This document shows positions 1-18,023 of a stretch of DNA of 64,000 nucleotides, piece by piece; position 1 is the stretch's first letter, and the number at the start of each line of letters is the position of its first letter. The stretch spans positions 31,498,152-31,562,151 of the forward strand of contig NC_133536.1 in the NCBI RefSeq assembly GCF_048544455.1, read 5' to 3'. This DNA is from Silene latifolia. Its lineage: Eukaryota > Streptophyta > Magnoliopsida > Caryophyllales > Caryophyllaceae. Under the pieces are notes generated by a model. That model was not told the origin of the DNA, ran no database searches, and worked only from the letters and a program-made list of their open reading frames with translations. Made by a program: the position numbers and the translations under genes.

Positions 1-3000
1 CGCTTTAGTTCACTTAAAACGTGATAGATAATAAATTGACATGACCTCTCGCTAAAATAAACAATTGAGACTTAGCCTTACCAAAAAGTAGAAACCATGA
101 AAACCTATTTCATGAGGGAGTGCACTCGGCCCTACCGGGGTACAAACCTTGTTATGTAGGGGAAGTGAGTGATAAATGTCTACCCACCGAATTTATAAAG
201 ATAAGGGTTGTATTCGGCTTTACCGATGCCCAAGTTGATGTAAATTTGGATCATGGACACATTTATTCGAAATTTGGGTTGAACTCAACTAAAGTATTCT
301 CGACGGTTGCCGGATGTGTGTTCGGGCTAAAGATAAATATTAATGTAATTTTATCGACCAAGAGTTCTAAGAGTAGAATCGATTAAAGAGTTAATCTACC
401 GAGTTATATTGATGAGGGTTGTATTCGGCTTTACCGATGCCCAAGTTAATATGAATTTGGATCTTGGAATCATTTATCATCGTTGGGTAGAGGTCACTAT
501 GTAAATGCTTTACAAGTTAAATTATTTACAAGTATTATTAATAAAACGATAAATGTTAAGTTTTCCACTATTCCGTTCTCATATTGTTCTATTTCTTTAC
601 CACAATTCATATACAATATCATTTCGATTTTAGTTCAAATCTCCATTAAAACATCGTAACTAAAGACAAAATTTAAATTTTCTTCTAAAAACCTCGTATT
701 ATCCATTGTAAGGATCTCTTGTGAAGAGTATAGATAAAGTTATTCGTGGTCAAAAGGGTTTTTGATTCTTGACTAACATATCTACTTACAATAAATTGTT
801 TCTCATATGCTTAATTGAGTTAAGTACTTTGAAACGTTACATCATTTTGGTAACTAGATTTGTTTGAAATCAATATTGACCAAGATACCGCAACCACTTC
901 AATGAAAGTTTTAAGACTAAACAAACGATTGAAGAGTAGTCTTCATGAATTTCAATTTTGCTTCTCTTAGCAAAGACTCATTGAAATGAGTGGGAGCATT
1001 CTCTTAAACCGTTAAGAAAAGGATAAGGTTTTTAAGAAGTAAAATTAGAATGGAATTGATACAAGGTAATGTTAAAAGTAAAGTTATTGAGAATAACGAT
1101 ACTAAACCTATCAATCCCGACCGATAAAGTTTCCATTGTCTTAATTGTTGGACGCTAGAAAGGAAACTACCCCAAATTATTGAAGAATCAACAAGTTAGT
1201 TGTGGGACATCTAATGGGACCTTCTTCTTTAAATGTTTATTTGATTGACATAAATTTTGCTAGTACTACTTCGTCAATATTAGAAACCGGTGGTGGTTTT
1301 CATCATTGTATTTGATACATAGGATGATTTGAATATGAAGACTAGCAATAATGATGTTGAGAGGTAGAGTCATTGTGCACTCAATCTAGTTTTTGGGTTT
1401 AGAGTTGTACTTAATTGTGACTATTAAGTGCATAAACTCTAAATAAGAATATAAACTTGTTAAGATACAAAAGAGGTTTCACTTTTGTGACCCTATACAC
1501 CATGATTTGATGTATGGCTAGCCCATTATCAAGGTGATTATATTCTAAACCAAACTAGAATGATATATCATGTAGATGATGCAAGACTCAAATTGGTTAC
1601 CCAAGATTGAACCTTAGATTCTGGAATAATGAACGCAAAGAGTTATCGAGTACTCTTGAAACCATTAGATCTTATGGTATATGCGTATCTTGTATTCAAA
1701 GCAAGATGCCTCGTGCCTTTTGGTTGAAAAGGAGATCGAGGTTGTAAATCATAGATCCAAAATAGGTTGATCATTTTCTTTTACCAACGATTTAAGTTGA
1801 CGCTAATATGTTCACTTAATAAGGTAAATAGAGAAATCTTTGAAGAAGTTCAAAGAGTACAAGGAATCACGATTTAGTCGTGATGGGATTATCAAAGTGA
1901 AGACTTTGATATAAGCCAAATGAAATGTGATATAGTATCACAAGTTAATCTCTCTTAACACACATTATGGGATAATGTGTGGTTGGATAAGAAATCAAAC
2001 GCTATTCGATATGTTTTGGATTTCAATCAAATTACTTTGAGTTACTTGATCCTTTTGAGGATTTTATCATTTTGTCTAAATTATTTTTCCACTAAATCTA
2101 AAACGAATCATATGAGATATGAAATGGTAGGGTACCATGGTTGTAAGTTTTCAAAAGAAACAAATGCTCATTTTTCCTTACTATAATCACGAGTACAACA
2201 GGATTGTGGCTCGTGAAGCTGTCTTTCTAGAATACAAGTTTATTTCTAGAAGACAGAGTGGGAGAAATTATTAAAAGAGCCACAAAGAATGTTATGTCGC
2301 AAGAAACTGGTCTTTCTTGGCTACATGAAACGTTTTGTGTAAGACGTTGTTTCTTCAAAACCTAGGAGGTTAAAGTCGTCACTTGTTAAAGATGATGAAT
2401 TCATGTTACTTTTAAGAAAGTAAAGAGCTTACAACTTACAAAGAAATTGTTTGATTCAAGTTGATTACTTCAGGAAAGTAATGAACATATGACTTACATG
2501 AGGGTGTTTAAGTCACAACTCAATACAAGGCTTAGAGCCATGAAAATCCGAAATAAATTCCAAGTGAATTGTTAGATATCAAAGCTTGATTGGTTGCAAA
2601 GGGTTTTGTACTAGTTGAGAAGCTTAAGTCTAAGGATTGTATTTCATTATGATGAGATATATAGCGAGTGAGTCCAAAAACCCATTTCTTCAAAGAAGAA
2701 ATGTATTCGATACATGTTATGAGTTTTTGCAATCTTAAGATAATGTGCAACTTAAGAGATGGTCTTGAGTAGGACATCAATGAGTTGGAATCAATGATTG
2801 GATCAAGGTATAAAAATTTTCCCGATAAGTCGAGAAGTTGTGTTTATACATGAAGTTTAGTGGGAGTTACGAAAATTTTAGTAGTCTTATATGTGGATGA
2901 CATATTGATCATTGCGAATGATTTAAGACTTTGGAGAAATATAGTACATCTTTAATATCCGGATTTATGGAGATAAATCTATATGATATTAATGTCAAAT

Positions 3001-5723
3001 AAGGAGTCTTATGTTGATAAGATTCATGACTAGTTCAATCGAATTGAACATATTTGATTGATTCCATTTGCTTCCGCTGCCGAATCAATTAAATAGAAAA
3101 TGATGTATAACACTTCATATACTTTGAGTATGATGAATTGTTTCAAATCGAATTTAAGTAATATTTACCAAGTAAGCCATAAAGATTACCCTTAAGTGCT
3201 TGCAGAAGCATTAAGGATGTAAAGCAAAGTGTTTTTGATGCAATTTTGTGTAAGGGTGTTACACAAATGACAATTGACAATTGAGATTGCACATGGTTTC
3301 CGACAAAACCATAATCAAAACACATTAGGATGGCTAAGATACCACTGTGGCTATGTTATTTAAGAAATAGATTTTCTAGAATCGTTCTAGGCAATAAAGA
3401 ACAATGAGAAATATTTACAACGGAAATTGAGTACACTTGCAATCATGAGATGTGCAAGAGGAATGAGTCCCGCACACTGTGAAAACAGTGGGAGCTATTT
3501 TAAGGCTAGAAAGCCTATGTCTAGATTGGATCTAGACACGTACTCAGAAAGTTTTGTAATGCAAATGTATACATTACGAAAGGAAAAAAAGTATGTAGCA
3601 AGGTTGAGCAGGGAGTTGCTAAGACCTACTTACAATGCCTATTCATAGGCTTAACATGATGAGTCATGTCATTTCAATTGGATTGAGATGAACAACTACA
3701 TACAAGATCAAATTAGATTATAGAATATGAAATAATAATCAGGCATTGACTATTCATATGTGATAATCGCATTTGTAGTTCGAGTTTTACTTTAAAACTC
3801 TTTTATTATACTTTGTTACATCCAAACGGGTTGTATGACGATATTGAACCCCGTTAAAGTGAACCCGGATTAACATAGTATTCGCCCATAGTCACTTGTA
3901 TGGGGTGAAGTCTCGAAGTGACTAGAGTGTGATGCGATTGATGGCAAGTTCAGTGCCATACAGTCATGTGAGATGACTAGTCGATCACATAGGCAGACTG
4001 TTAGGAACACTTTGTGGGGCAGTGACCGCTTATAGAGTTCTGGCAAATTTATATAGCCTTGTCGTGGCGAGAGCTACTATAGTATTCTAATGAGTCGATT
4101 CTTTTGACTAAAGACTGTTCGCCCAAGGTGGCATGGTTTCAGATTAACTTTGATTTATGTTACTACGACCTTCGTGAATGGGGTCAAATGGGCATATTTT
4201 GGGTTATGATGGCTGTGGCTAGTCGAAGGGAATAGTGCGATAGGAATTGTCCACCCCCTTGTCAGGGTTAAAACAATATCTCAGGGCCACTCGAGGAGTA
4301 ATGAACTGGAAATGCGTGGCCACGCTCGGAAGCTGCCTATGGTAGATAAATTCCGGTCAATCAGTTATTCTCCAGATCGAGGAAACCACTCTCGATATGA
4401 TCACTTGCAAGTACGACCTGAAGACACCTTACATTGAGTGGGAGATAGTAATAGGACAAGAGAATTGGTGACGCACACTTGTCGAGGACAAGTGGGAGAT
4501 TGTTGGAGTGTCCCTGACAATAATGCGATCACAATTGCCGATCATGATGATCACATGTTTAAATCTCATTTTTAAGAATACGTAAGGGATGATTCATTTT
4601 ATAGTCAACTGATCAACATTAATCGGTAACGATTGGCTTCCTAGAGTTTGACGTTACTGTCGTGGGACGGTGGTGGTCAGTTGATCCCTTAAGGTCACAC
4701 CTAAAGGATGATACCCTTATCTGTAAAGTTGATTAATTGTATGACGATACAAGTTGATCAATTTCTTGAAATTGAACAATTCATTTGTGAGAGAGAGAAT
4801 ATTGATTTCTTATTTTAATGAGATTAAATAAGATTTATTTTGGTAATAAAATGCTTTATTACTAAAATTGTTTATTGTTTGAGAAACGATAGAAATAAGA
4901 ATGAATGGTTAATTATAATTACAAGATGTTGTGAATTATAATTTTATGACCCATTTTATTTATGTGATCAAGTATCACTAGTCAATTTGTTGCATGTAAT
5001 TTAATTAATTTGTAAAATGATATTTATGTGATGAATATGCATTAAATTAATTAATAACATGTATAAGACTACATATGACATATTGTGTGATAAAATGACA
5101 AATTGACAAAATAAAATGGTAGTCCATTTTATAAGGAGTAACCGGTTTTTGGTAGTGTAAAATGGCTTTTGTTTGTTTGCATTTGTTCATAGTGTATGGC
5201 ATATGTAATAAGTACTCTAGCCTAGTCTTACACCTATGGTTTTAGAAAAGAACAAAAGCTAAAAAGTGAAAGACCATATATTGGTCTCCTCCGTCCCAAA
5301 AACCGTGACTCCGTCCTCCTCTTGAGAGGATTATTATTCTCTACTTATTCTCTTTATGCTTGTCCATTAAAATGACATGCAAAGTTTTCCTCCCTCACAT
5401 ATTCATCTTTTTCTTCATCAAAATATGAGATTTTTGATTCAAATTGTTCATAAAAGATTACTAATATTATTAGATCAATTTTAAGGTAAACTACTAAACA
5501 AATATCTAGCAAATATTATTTAGTGGGGATAAGAGATAATCTTGGTTGCAATCTAGAGGAGAATCTCTACTTTGAGATTTTTGGAGGATCATCCTAATAT
5601 TCATTATAGCTCAAGAACTAACAAGTAGGAGATCTTGTTGGTGCCCAAAATGGCCGAAAATTTGATGGTGAGAAAACGATTTTCTCATCTTTTGTTATTT
5701 AGTTTGCATGCATAAGATCAACA
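1..5723 (+). mobile_element. Ty1/Copia LTR retrotransposon fossil, 3' part with 3' LTR
   Basis: The element runs in from beyond the left edge. Its remains read on the plus strand. A reverse-transcriptase trace with the YVDD-type core lies near 2880-2960, short coding traces continue to about 3650, and a long 3' untranslated part follows. A purine-rich tract (AAGTGGGAGAT) sits directly before the 3' LTR at 4501. The LTR opens with TGTTG and I end it at CAACA (5723), about 1.2 kb. A leader-like part near 210-480 holds two copies of a motif that includes TTTACCGATGCCCAAGTT. It is broken, with many breaks throughout, so it is old. The lineage within Copia is not resolved. The LTR start is clear, its end is inferred from the TGTTG/CAACA pairing. 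Confidence 0.7.
4501..5723 (+). repeat. 3' LTR of the Copia fossil
   Basis: It begins TGTTGGAGTGTCC immediately after the purine tract and ends in ATCAACA, so its ends are inverted TGTTG/CAACA. The interior is AT-rich. No second LTR lies in the window to date it against. Confidence 0.6.
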
Positions 5724-6504
5724 ATTTATTTTATGACTAAATAAATCATTTCATATATGAATATGTAAAATAATGGAATTAAAGAAACCTAACACGAAAT
5801 GCCTTACTAAGACAAATGGATCACGTTATGCACCCTAAACCTAAAACGGTAAATGGATGTTTAATTTCCGTCTTGCATGCAAATCAATCATTAATCCAAC
5901 TCGACATCTTATACTTGATACTTGGATTAAATCAACCGACTTATAAATCTCTCACATGTTAAGTTTAAATTATTGGATACGCATTCATGCATTTAAACCG
6001 TTTTATCAACTTTTGCATTCAACCAACCAAGATCGATCAGTAGAGGCCGCTACTGCGGGCGGGATTGGGTGTCTGATTAAAGGTTTTCCCAATACGTACC
6101 TTCACCTCTTACTCAGAAACTTTGGATAGTGGACGACCTTATCCAGGGCGTACGAGAGTCATTCTAGAGATAGGATGCTAAAGAGGGACGATTTCCTTAT
6201 CTTTAGTACCTATGTCAAACGCTGCTTTGTGCTTCGATTTGACCGAGGTATAAAGTGGAATTCGAACGGGTTCCAAGCATCCCACAAATGCTTGGTGGCG
6301 ACTCCGAACATCTCTAATCGTTTCGAGACCCTTACCGAGACGAAACCGACCGATCTAAAACGATCCGGTCGAAAGCATTTTTACGCCGCCTAGCGTGGCT
6401 TTCAAAAGACCGCTGCATGTCCACAGATTGGCTTAGCGTGCAGGTGACCCGTGAATACGGACCGGTAGGTAGCCCAAAATCCACAGACCGAGACGTAGCC
6501 CATG
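5724..6504 (+). mobile_element. Ty3/Gypsy (Tat-like) LTR end plus primer-binding-site leader, fossil fragment
   Basis: A GC-richer stretch ends near 6284 in a CA. A few bases later comes TTGGTGGCGACTCCGAA (6290-6306), which resembles the primer-binding site of Tat-group plant Gypsy elements. The following leader repeats a short 'GTCCACAG' phrase. It meets Athila-type sequence near 6505-6515, so two Gypsy lineages are joined or nested here. Only an LTR end and leader are seen. It is fragmentary and old. Confidence 0.45.
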
Positions 6505-9500
6505 TCCACAGCCAATGTCACCTTTTCCCAAGGCTTTGATAGATACCAAGAAGAAGGAGCATGACAATGATATTTACGAAACCTTTCGTAAATGCGAGGT
6601 AAATATTCCTTTACTTGAGTTGCTTAAGAGTGTTCCTAGGTACGCAAAGTTTTTAAAAGAACTTTGTACGATTAAAAGAAATCAAAAGGAACGGAGTTTG
6701 AAAAAGCCAAAGGATAATGCTAGTGAATGTATCGGCGTTGTTTAAGAGTAAGACCCCTCCTAAGTGTAGTGATCCGAATGTCTTTACTATACCTTGCACT
6801 ATAAATGATACACGGTTTGAAAGAGCCATGTTAGATCTAGGGGCGTCAATAAATGTTCTCCCCTATCATGTTTATGAGTCTCTTAAGCTTGGTTCTTTAA
6901 GAGTACTAGGGTGGTAGTCCAACTTGCTAATCGGTCAAGTGTTCACCCTACGGGAGTAGTAGAGAATGTAATGGTTAAGGTAGATCAGCTGGTTTTTCCA
7001 GCTGATTTCTATGTTTTGGATATGGCACAGGAGGTCGATGGAGTCCCAATTTTATTGGATCGACCATTCTTAAAGACCGCAAGAACCCGAATTGATGTTC
7101 CAAATGGTTCCTTACTATGGATTTTAATGGGAGAGTGATTAAATTTGAAATTAATCCACCTAATTTGACTAACTCAGCGGTTTATTCTCTTTGTGCTATT
7201 GCTACTAACCATAATTCTATGAGAAGCTGGAAGCCACCACTTTCGAGAAAAACTAGTGAAATTTTGCAGGACTCTCTGCCTAAAATGAAAAGGTGTATCC
7301 TTCTCTGGGAGAACTTTAAAGATGCTGAGGCTGGTAAAGGAAAGGTTAAGACTTGGTTTGATAAACTAATTCGCCAGAAGAGCTCCGGTAAAGCAACGAA
7401 AGTCATATATATCAAATCAAGTAGTGTTCAACCCGTTCCATTGGTAAGGTAGCTTTATAGACTCTTACTTAAGTCGGGTGGTTTACCACTCCGCGAGATG
7501 TCGAGCCAACGACGTAAAACAACAGCGCTTCTGGGAGGCAACCCATAGATTTGTGTGTGCAATTTATGTAAAAAAAAACGAAAAAAAAAAAAGCAATCGG
7601 AACAGCTTTGATTTATGGTGTTGGCGACATAAGAAGGACGACATAGAAGGTCGGATGGATAGGATAGTGGCTAAGGTGTGGAGAAATCGAGGTGCGTTGT
7701 TGTGGGCACCATGCTAATGCGGTTGGTTCGTTAATTTGGCGTAGAGGAGATTAGATTGACCATGTAAGCTCGGAGTTGTAAAAGTATTTTATTTATGTGC
7801 AATCTGTTGATGGCACATATGTTATTAGAGCTACTTGGTCATTTGTTAGGATGGAGCGATAAGGGACGTTAGTGTGGTATTTGTTATCTTGTTGGTTTTT
7901 GACGTTCCTTTATTGCCTTGGAATTCATTCGGATGATGTCCTATGTCAAATGTGGGGAGGAGGTGCGGTGTTGAGGATTGATATATCTATTTGGTCGTCT
8001 GGCGTTTTTCACCAATGAGATTTATTCTTCTTTTTCCCCTTAATTGTGTCCTTCAAACATTAAGGACAATGTTTCATTCAAGTGTGGGGAGGGAGAATCG
8101 GTCGATTTGTATACATTTGTAATTGTGTGGTGTGTTTATTTCAGTTATTTATTTCAGCAGGAAAAAAAATTGAAAAAAGAAAAAAAAAAAGGAAAAATTG
8201 AAAAAAAAGGAAAAAAAGATGAGAAAAAGAAAGAAAAGTATCCCGGCTAGGTGAAAACCCGAAAGGGCGCCTAAGCAATATTAGGATGTGGCCGAGGACG
8301 GAGTGAAAATCCGAAAGGGCGCTCCGGGTAAAATGAAGAATCGAATTGCGTTCCACTGAGAGTAGAGTGAGGAGAAAAAAATGATTTGCTAGAGTGAAAA
8401 CCCGCAAGGGCGGACGCTCTAGGCAAAATGAGATATTTAGGTAAAGAAAAATTCTTCTAGTGCTATTTGATCTCTCGTTGCTATGTTGAAGACTGTCCCA
8501 TGCAAGTGTTGTGAGTCTTATTGATTTTCTTGCAGTTCTGTGGATCGGTGTTGACATAAGCTTAGTATGGATATTCCTTTGAGTTTACTCGAGGACGAGT
8601 GAAGGTCTAAGTGTTGGGAACGAAGTTGATAAGACGGGTTTTGTATATGATAAGAAGGTCGATTAAGTGATTTTAGAGGAGCTATATGGGGTACTTTATG
8701 CGGCATTGTGTATGTTCAAGTTTAGCACTTGTTTCATGCATATTAATTGTACCGAGCTATCCCGAGTATGAATGGTCAAGGTAGGAACTGAGTTTGGAGC
8801 TTTGAAGTTTGATGTAGTCGAAGATCCGAGTTGAAAGCTAGAGGCTTTTTTTTTTACAAGAAGAAGAAGAAGAAGATACAAGCAGTGAATGAGACTAGCC
8901 TAGCAAGCGACGCGGGAGGGTAGCCAGGCAACCCAGGCGAGCCGCCATAGGAGGCCATAATGTGATTATGAAGCAGCATAGTAGCCAGGCTAGGGTGGCC
9001 AGCCGTCTAGCGGGTCGCCATGTCCTGAACCGTGATTTACTTAATTTCGTTGCTTTGTTTTAGGAAGTTATTATACATAAGACTTATTATTATTATTGTT
9101 TATCATTATCATCATTAATATCATTAGACAATACTCAAGAACCCTAATTCATCTTTTGCTTAGAAAATTATGAGGAACTAATCCTCCGTTCTTGGATCAA
9201 CAATTGAAGCTATTGACTAATTAATTGTGAGATTGTTCTTTCTTTCTTTATTTCTCAAGTATTGTTTATGTCTCTTACTCTTATTTTATGATTATTGTTT
9301 CTATTGCTAATCTGATCAATTGGTAATTGTTTACTTAAATCTATTGCATGTTTAGATATTGAATCCAAAATTGTTCAATTAATCTAGACTAAAGTTGCAA
9401 ACTTTACCCCAATAATTTGTATGCGTTTCATCGTTATTAGGACGAAGTAGAGACTAAACATATAATTCCAATTGTTAACCGCGTGTGTTAAAGATCGTTA

Positions 9501-9953
9501 TCTTTATTGCTCCCTTTGATCATTTTTGCTGATGTTGGATTAAATCTAGACACGTAGATTATATTGTTCAATAATTAGGGTCTTCTAATATCGCGTTTCG
9601 AGTTAGTTGACTTAACTTAAGAGGATGAAGGAAATTTGTATTTCCACAATAAAGTACTTGAGAATAATTGAATTAAAGACAATCGAAGACCAATTGGTTT
9701 GTTGATAGTGGATATTTGTTGACCCAAGACCTTTTAATCATCTGAATTCATCTTATTTACTTATTCCTTGTTTAATTAGTCTTTAGTTAATCAATCATTA
9801 TAAACCCTCCTTGTTACTTGTACTCTTTACTTCTTACACATTAATTACATCGTCTTCTTTGTGGATCGATCCTTATTACCATATACTATATTTAGTTTAA
9901 GGTCATAAGTGTTATAAATATTATTTTTGGGAGCATACGACTTCGGCTCACCA
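6505..9953 (+). mobile_element. Ty3/Gypsy Athila-like fossil with 3' LTR
   Basis: Conceptual translation between 6515 and about 7440 resembles the end of Athila Gag and its aspartic protease (phrases such as VPRYAKFLKELC, DLGASINVLP and FPADFYVLDM). The 3' untranslated part shows the family's 'AAGTGTGGGGAGG' phrase (8075-8092) and a long purine tract (8160-8240). An LTR opens with TGTTGGGA at 8612 and runs to about 9953, near the phrase GACTTCGGCTCACCA. The parts seen are gag-protease remains, 3' region and LTR. It is broken in several places and is an old copy. Confidence 0.7.
8612..9953 (+). repeat. 3' LTR of the Athila-like fossil (right end approximate)
   Basis: The start is fixed by TGTTGGGA after a purine-rich stretch. 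The right end is placed at the CACCA after GACTTCGGCTCA and could lie about 35 bp further on, at TTGGCACCA. Confidence 0.5.
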
Positions 9954-10557
9954 GGTTGTATTGATTTGTTTGATTGGCACCAATGTTTTGATGCAAGCAA
10001 GTTTGTAACGGCAAAATCAACCACCTATTCAGGTGAGTTTTCCTCTTCTTTAATTTGTTGATTCTTTATCTAATATACGACGTACATATAGTTTTAGACA
10101 TATGAGTGTCCTTTCGTACAAGATTTGTTAGACTGATTTCACAAACAAACGACGGTCTTCTCCTATATGAGTTTGTCTATTAAAGTACTTCAATTATTTG
10201 TTATATACCTTATTACACAGTCTTGATTATTTATCCTTTTATAATTGCAGATTTATCGAGTTTTAACATCATAATCCCACCAACATGAGCTTTTATTTCC
10301 AAAAATCTAAAATAGGAGATTTGAAGAAAAATAAGTTGGCTGCCTAACGAACCCTCTCCTATAACTGGAGACCTTTTAGCGCGGGATTGGCTCTCTAAAA
10401 AATGTACTAACATTCTCTCGATTTTCAACATTATTGTTTCGTTTCGATGATGACCTGGTTGAGACGAATACCAATAATGGAATTTTTTACTCAAAATTTG
10501 AACGTGATATGAAATGTGAAGCCTATTATTTGTAAGTCTTATTCCTTCAATGTTAAG

Positions 10558-10558
<1 letters not shown>
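9954..10558. other. AT-rich spacer, no gene seen
   Basis: Neither strand holds a credible reading frame or RNA gene. It separates the LTR fossils from the microsatellite-flanked elements. Confidence 0.6.

Positions 10559-10628
<70 letters not shown>
10559..10628. repeat. (TA)n microsatellite, 70 bp
   Basis: An unbroken TA run. It forms the left border of the first microsatellite-flanked element, and longer runs of the same kind occur at 13179, 17177 and 31516. Confidence 0.95.
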
Positions 10629-10635
<7 letters not shown>

Positions 10636-13154
10636 GATCATATGAGTTTGGTTTTTTTGGTGAGTTACCCCTCTGAATCTGAACCACTAATCTAAAATAA
10701 GATGGATGGCTGAGATTAAATCTTGTTTGACCTATAAATACCCACTTTTCTCTCAATCTCCCTCATTATTAGAAAAATCAATCTCTCTCTCTTCCTTCTG
10801 CCCCTAAATAATCTGAACAAAAAAAAAAAGAACGACGACGACATCGATCTTCATCTTCTGAAGGAAAACCCAAAAAATCAACAGATCGCTCATAAATTGC
10901 TAAACTTCATCGTCATCATCGTCATTCTAATTTGTCGTCCATCAACATGATTCCTCCGTTTTGTTTTTTTAATTTGATTTCGTTTTACTTAATTTAAGTT
11001 ATTCATGCTCTTTCTTTTATATTATTTTGTCATTGGCGGACTATTTGGCGAGATTGCAATTGTGGAATATGTTTTTTTCTGTCAATTTTTTGTATGTATA
11101 AGTTTGATTTTCGTTTTGATTTTTGTATTTGTTAAATTGTTGAAGCTAATACTTCATTATGTCAATTTCGAAAGTTAATTAAATACTCGACTATTATGAT
11201 TGTAATACTTGAATATGAACATTAAAATACTTGAATATGAGTATAAAAATAACCACATATTATTTTGAGAGCGGTATTCTCGTTTTTTTGGGTACATTAT
11301 TATTCTCCAAATAGTCGATTATTGTATTGTGTTAGTTCAATTATTTTAATGCATTAATTGGATTATTGTATTTCATTTTGCATAGTTACCCCATTCTACA
11401 AACTATGCTTCTACTTCTCTAGAATTTCCAGTTATTTCATAGTGTTTTTATGGTTATTTCATAACTTATAGGTGATTATTGTATTTCAATTGCATAGTTA
11501 TTTTCAACTTACGCCCTTTTTTTGTTTTTATTTCTTTTAGCGAGCTTTCGCTTTATGCTGGTTCAACCTTCATCAACAGACAAGACATGATTTTCGTCGG
11601 GAAGAAATATTGGCGGGAGAATGGTGAAAAAGGACACAATAGTTCAATTATAGTTATTGTAAAGTTCAATCACGGTTATTGTATAGCTCAATCACGGTTA
11701 TTGTAATAGTTATTATAGTACGCAATAGTTCAAGCATGGTTATTGTAAAATTCAATCACGGTTATTGTAATAATTTAAGGCAATTATTATACGACTACGA
11801 TGTAATTACTCTATTTTTATGTTGTAAAAAGTGTTGCTTCACAAATTGATTCCAATTCATCTTCATTCTCTTTTGTTGCAAAGTAATTCAATCGTTTCAT
11901 CGAAGAAAATCAATTATTCTTTTGAAAATGGCTAGGTATTCAATTAAACAAGATGAAACAAACAAAAGACATAAAGTTGACTATATTTGAGTTGCAACTC
12001 AATACAATAACATGAGTTATACATTACAATAATCGAGTTTCTACATTAGAATAACTATCAATACCAGAGAACATTATTCTCATAAAACAACCGAGTTAAC
12101 TATAAAATAACTACGTTTCTTCATTACAATAATCGAGTTTCTACATTAAAATAACTATACATAGCAGAAAAACATTATTCTCAAGAAACAAGTTATTTTA
12201 TTACGAAAGAACGTAATTATTCTATCATACAACATCGCTTATACATTACAATAACTGAGTTTCTACATTAGAATAACTATCAATACCAGAGAACATTATT
12301 CTCGATGAAACAACCGAGTTAACTATAAAATAACTACGTTTCTTCATTACAATAATCGAGTTTCTACATTAAAATAACTATACATAGCAGAGAGAACATT
12401 ATTCTCGGTAAACAAGTTATTTTATTACAAAGAACGTAATTATTCTATCATACAACATCGCTTATTCTATTACACGACGTCAATTATTCTTCCATGGAGC
12501 ATCAATTATCCCCTGTTCAACGTCACTTCACCCGCAAATTACCAAAAATAATGAAATCTAATCGAAATTTATTGTAATCAACAAATTTTCTCATTTGAAT
12601 TCGTTCTTTACTAATGTTATTAATCATGAAATCGTAAAAAGACAGAAATCTGATGAGTATTTGTTATTCTCATCTTGTTTTTAAAGAAAATCGCGGAAAA
12701 AAAAAGAACACAAAAATCTGATTAGTATTTGTTTTTTTGATTCTCCAATAGCTACGAAAATCACTGAAATTAGTCGATTATTAGCTACGAAATTGTAACA
12801 TATTCATACCTTCGTTTTGATTTGATATGTTAGGGTTTTCCGAAATTTCATTATTAATTGAAGAAAAAACTAATCGTTTCAATTAAAGTAATTGAATTTG
12901 TGAACGAATTTGTTGTAATTGATTGGAATCACAAAAAAAATTGGGAAGAATTGATGAGATTGTTGATGAATTTGAAAGATTTTGATTGATTTTGTTGATG
13001 TTTTTGTTTGTAAAGAGAGAGAAAGGAAAGAATGGTGGAGAAGAAGGTACTGCGCGCGATGAATTGTTTGTGTGCAACTAATTTTAATTTGTTAATCAAT
13101 TGTATATATATGCGGGGGTAACTCACGAAAAGTGGCAAACTCACCGGATCTTGC
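10629..13154 (+). mobile_element. Element 1: TIR element inserted in a TA microsatellite
   Basis: The left end (10629-10671) reads AAGATCATATGAGTTTGG then GGTGAGTTACCCC. The right end (13115-13154) reads GGGGTAACTCAC then GGCAAACTCACCGGATCTT, an imperfect inverted copy of about 40 bp. Each end abuts a microsatellite, (TA)n on the left and (CT)n(TA)n on the right. Homology with element 2 extends at least 100 bp inward from both ends, in inverted orientation. The interior has no recognisable transposase. It holds a promoter-like, pyrimidine-rich left side and a two-copy AATAACT array (12026-12475). It recalls the rice Micron family, which also sits in (TA)n tracts, but is far larger. The superfamily is unknown. 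Confidence 0.75.
12026..12475. repeat. Two-copy tandem repeat, period about 219 bp, AATAACT-rich
   Basis: Copy 1 starts near 12026 and copy 2 near 12244, both with ATTACAATAAT(C/A) followed by GAGTTTCTACATTA. Each has several short (A/G)AATAACT phrases and a CAGAGAACATTATTCTC block. It lies inside element 1. Confidence 0.8.

Positions 13155-13229
<75 letters not shown>
13155..13229. repeat. (CT)n(TA)n compound microsatellite
   Basis: A CT run (13155-13178) passes straight into a TA run (13179-13229). It forms the border between element 1 and the next segment. Confidence 0.95.
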
Positions 13230-17253
<4,024 letters not shown>

Positions 17254-18023
17254 CAAGATCCTAAATGAGTTTGCAGCCACTTTTCGTGAGTTTCCCCCGC
17301 CTATATAAGCAAATGACCTAACAAAACCAAATTAGCAATTATTTTACAAACAAACACACGATCATTCATTTCTCTATCTTTCTCTCTCTACTTTTTTATC
17401 ATCAAACACTGTTCTTCAAAATTTTGATCATCAATTCATCTGATTCTTCACTTTTTTTTTCGATCCACAATTTTAGCACAAATTCATTAACTATTTCGAT
17501 TAAATCACTTGAAACTATCAATCTGTTCATCAAATTTTATCAAGTTCATCATCCGGAAACCCTAATTCTTCAAATCCAAACGAAGGTATTATTATTTCTT
17601 CTGATTTATGATTTAATAATCGAATAACTTCAGTATTTGAATTAAATAACAAATTCTGACATGATTTAGGTGTTTTTTACCGTAATTTTCAGCTTCAACG
17701 ATGATGAATTCAGATGATCAAACTCTTACTCTGCTTGATAATATTGCTGATAATCAAACATCGATGAATTCAGGTATAAATTTGTGAAATAATGTTGATA
17801 TAATAAATGTTGTTATTAGGTTGATAAGTTTTGTGAAACTTTTGTTCATTATATTGATTATTTTCGTACTGTTACTCATTTTGTTGTTTAGAAAGTCGTT
17901 AGAATAACTACTATATAATATCACAATAATTGCATGTAGATTTCATTCATGATATCATTCAATATCTAGTATTTGAATAACTGATTAGTATAATACAATA
18001 ACTGAATTACAGTATTAAAATAA

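Noticed and set aside
8044-8557. Overlapping frames on both strands rich in Lys/Glu or Phe/Leu
   Set aside because: They translate the long purine tract in the 3' region of the Athila-like fossil. Composition explains them.
10553-10756. Minus-strand frame ending in a long Ile-Tyr run
   Set aside because: It is simply the (TA)n microsatellite translated. The same holds for 17026-17280.
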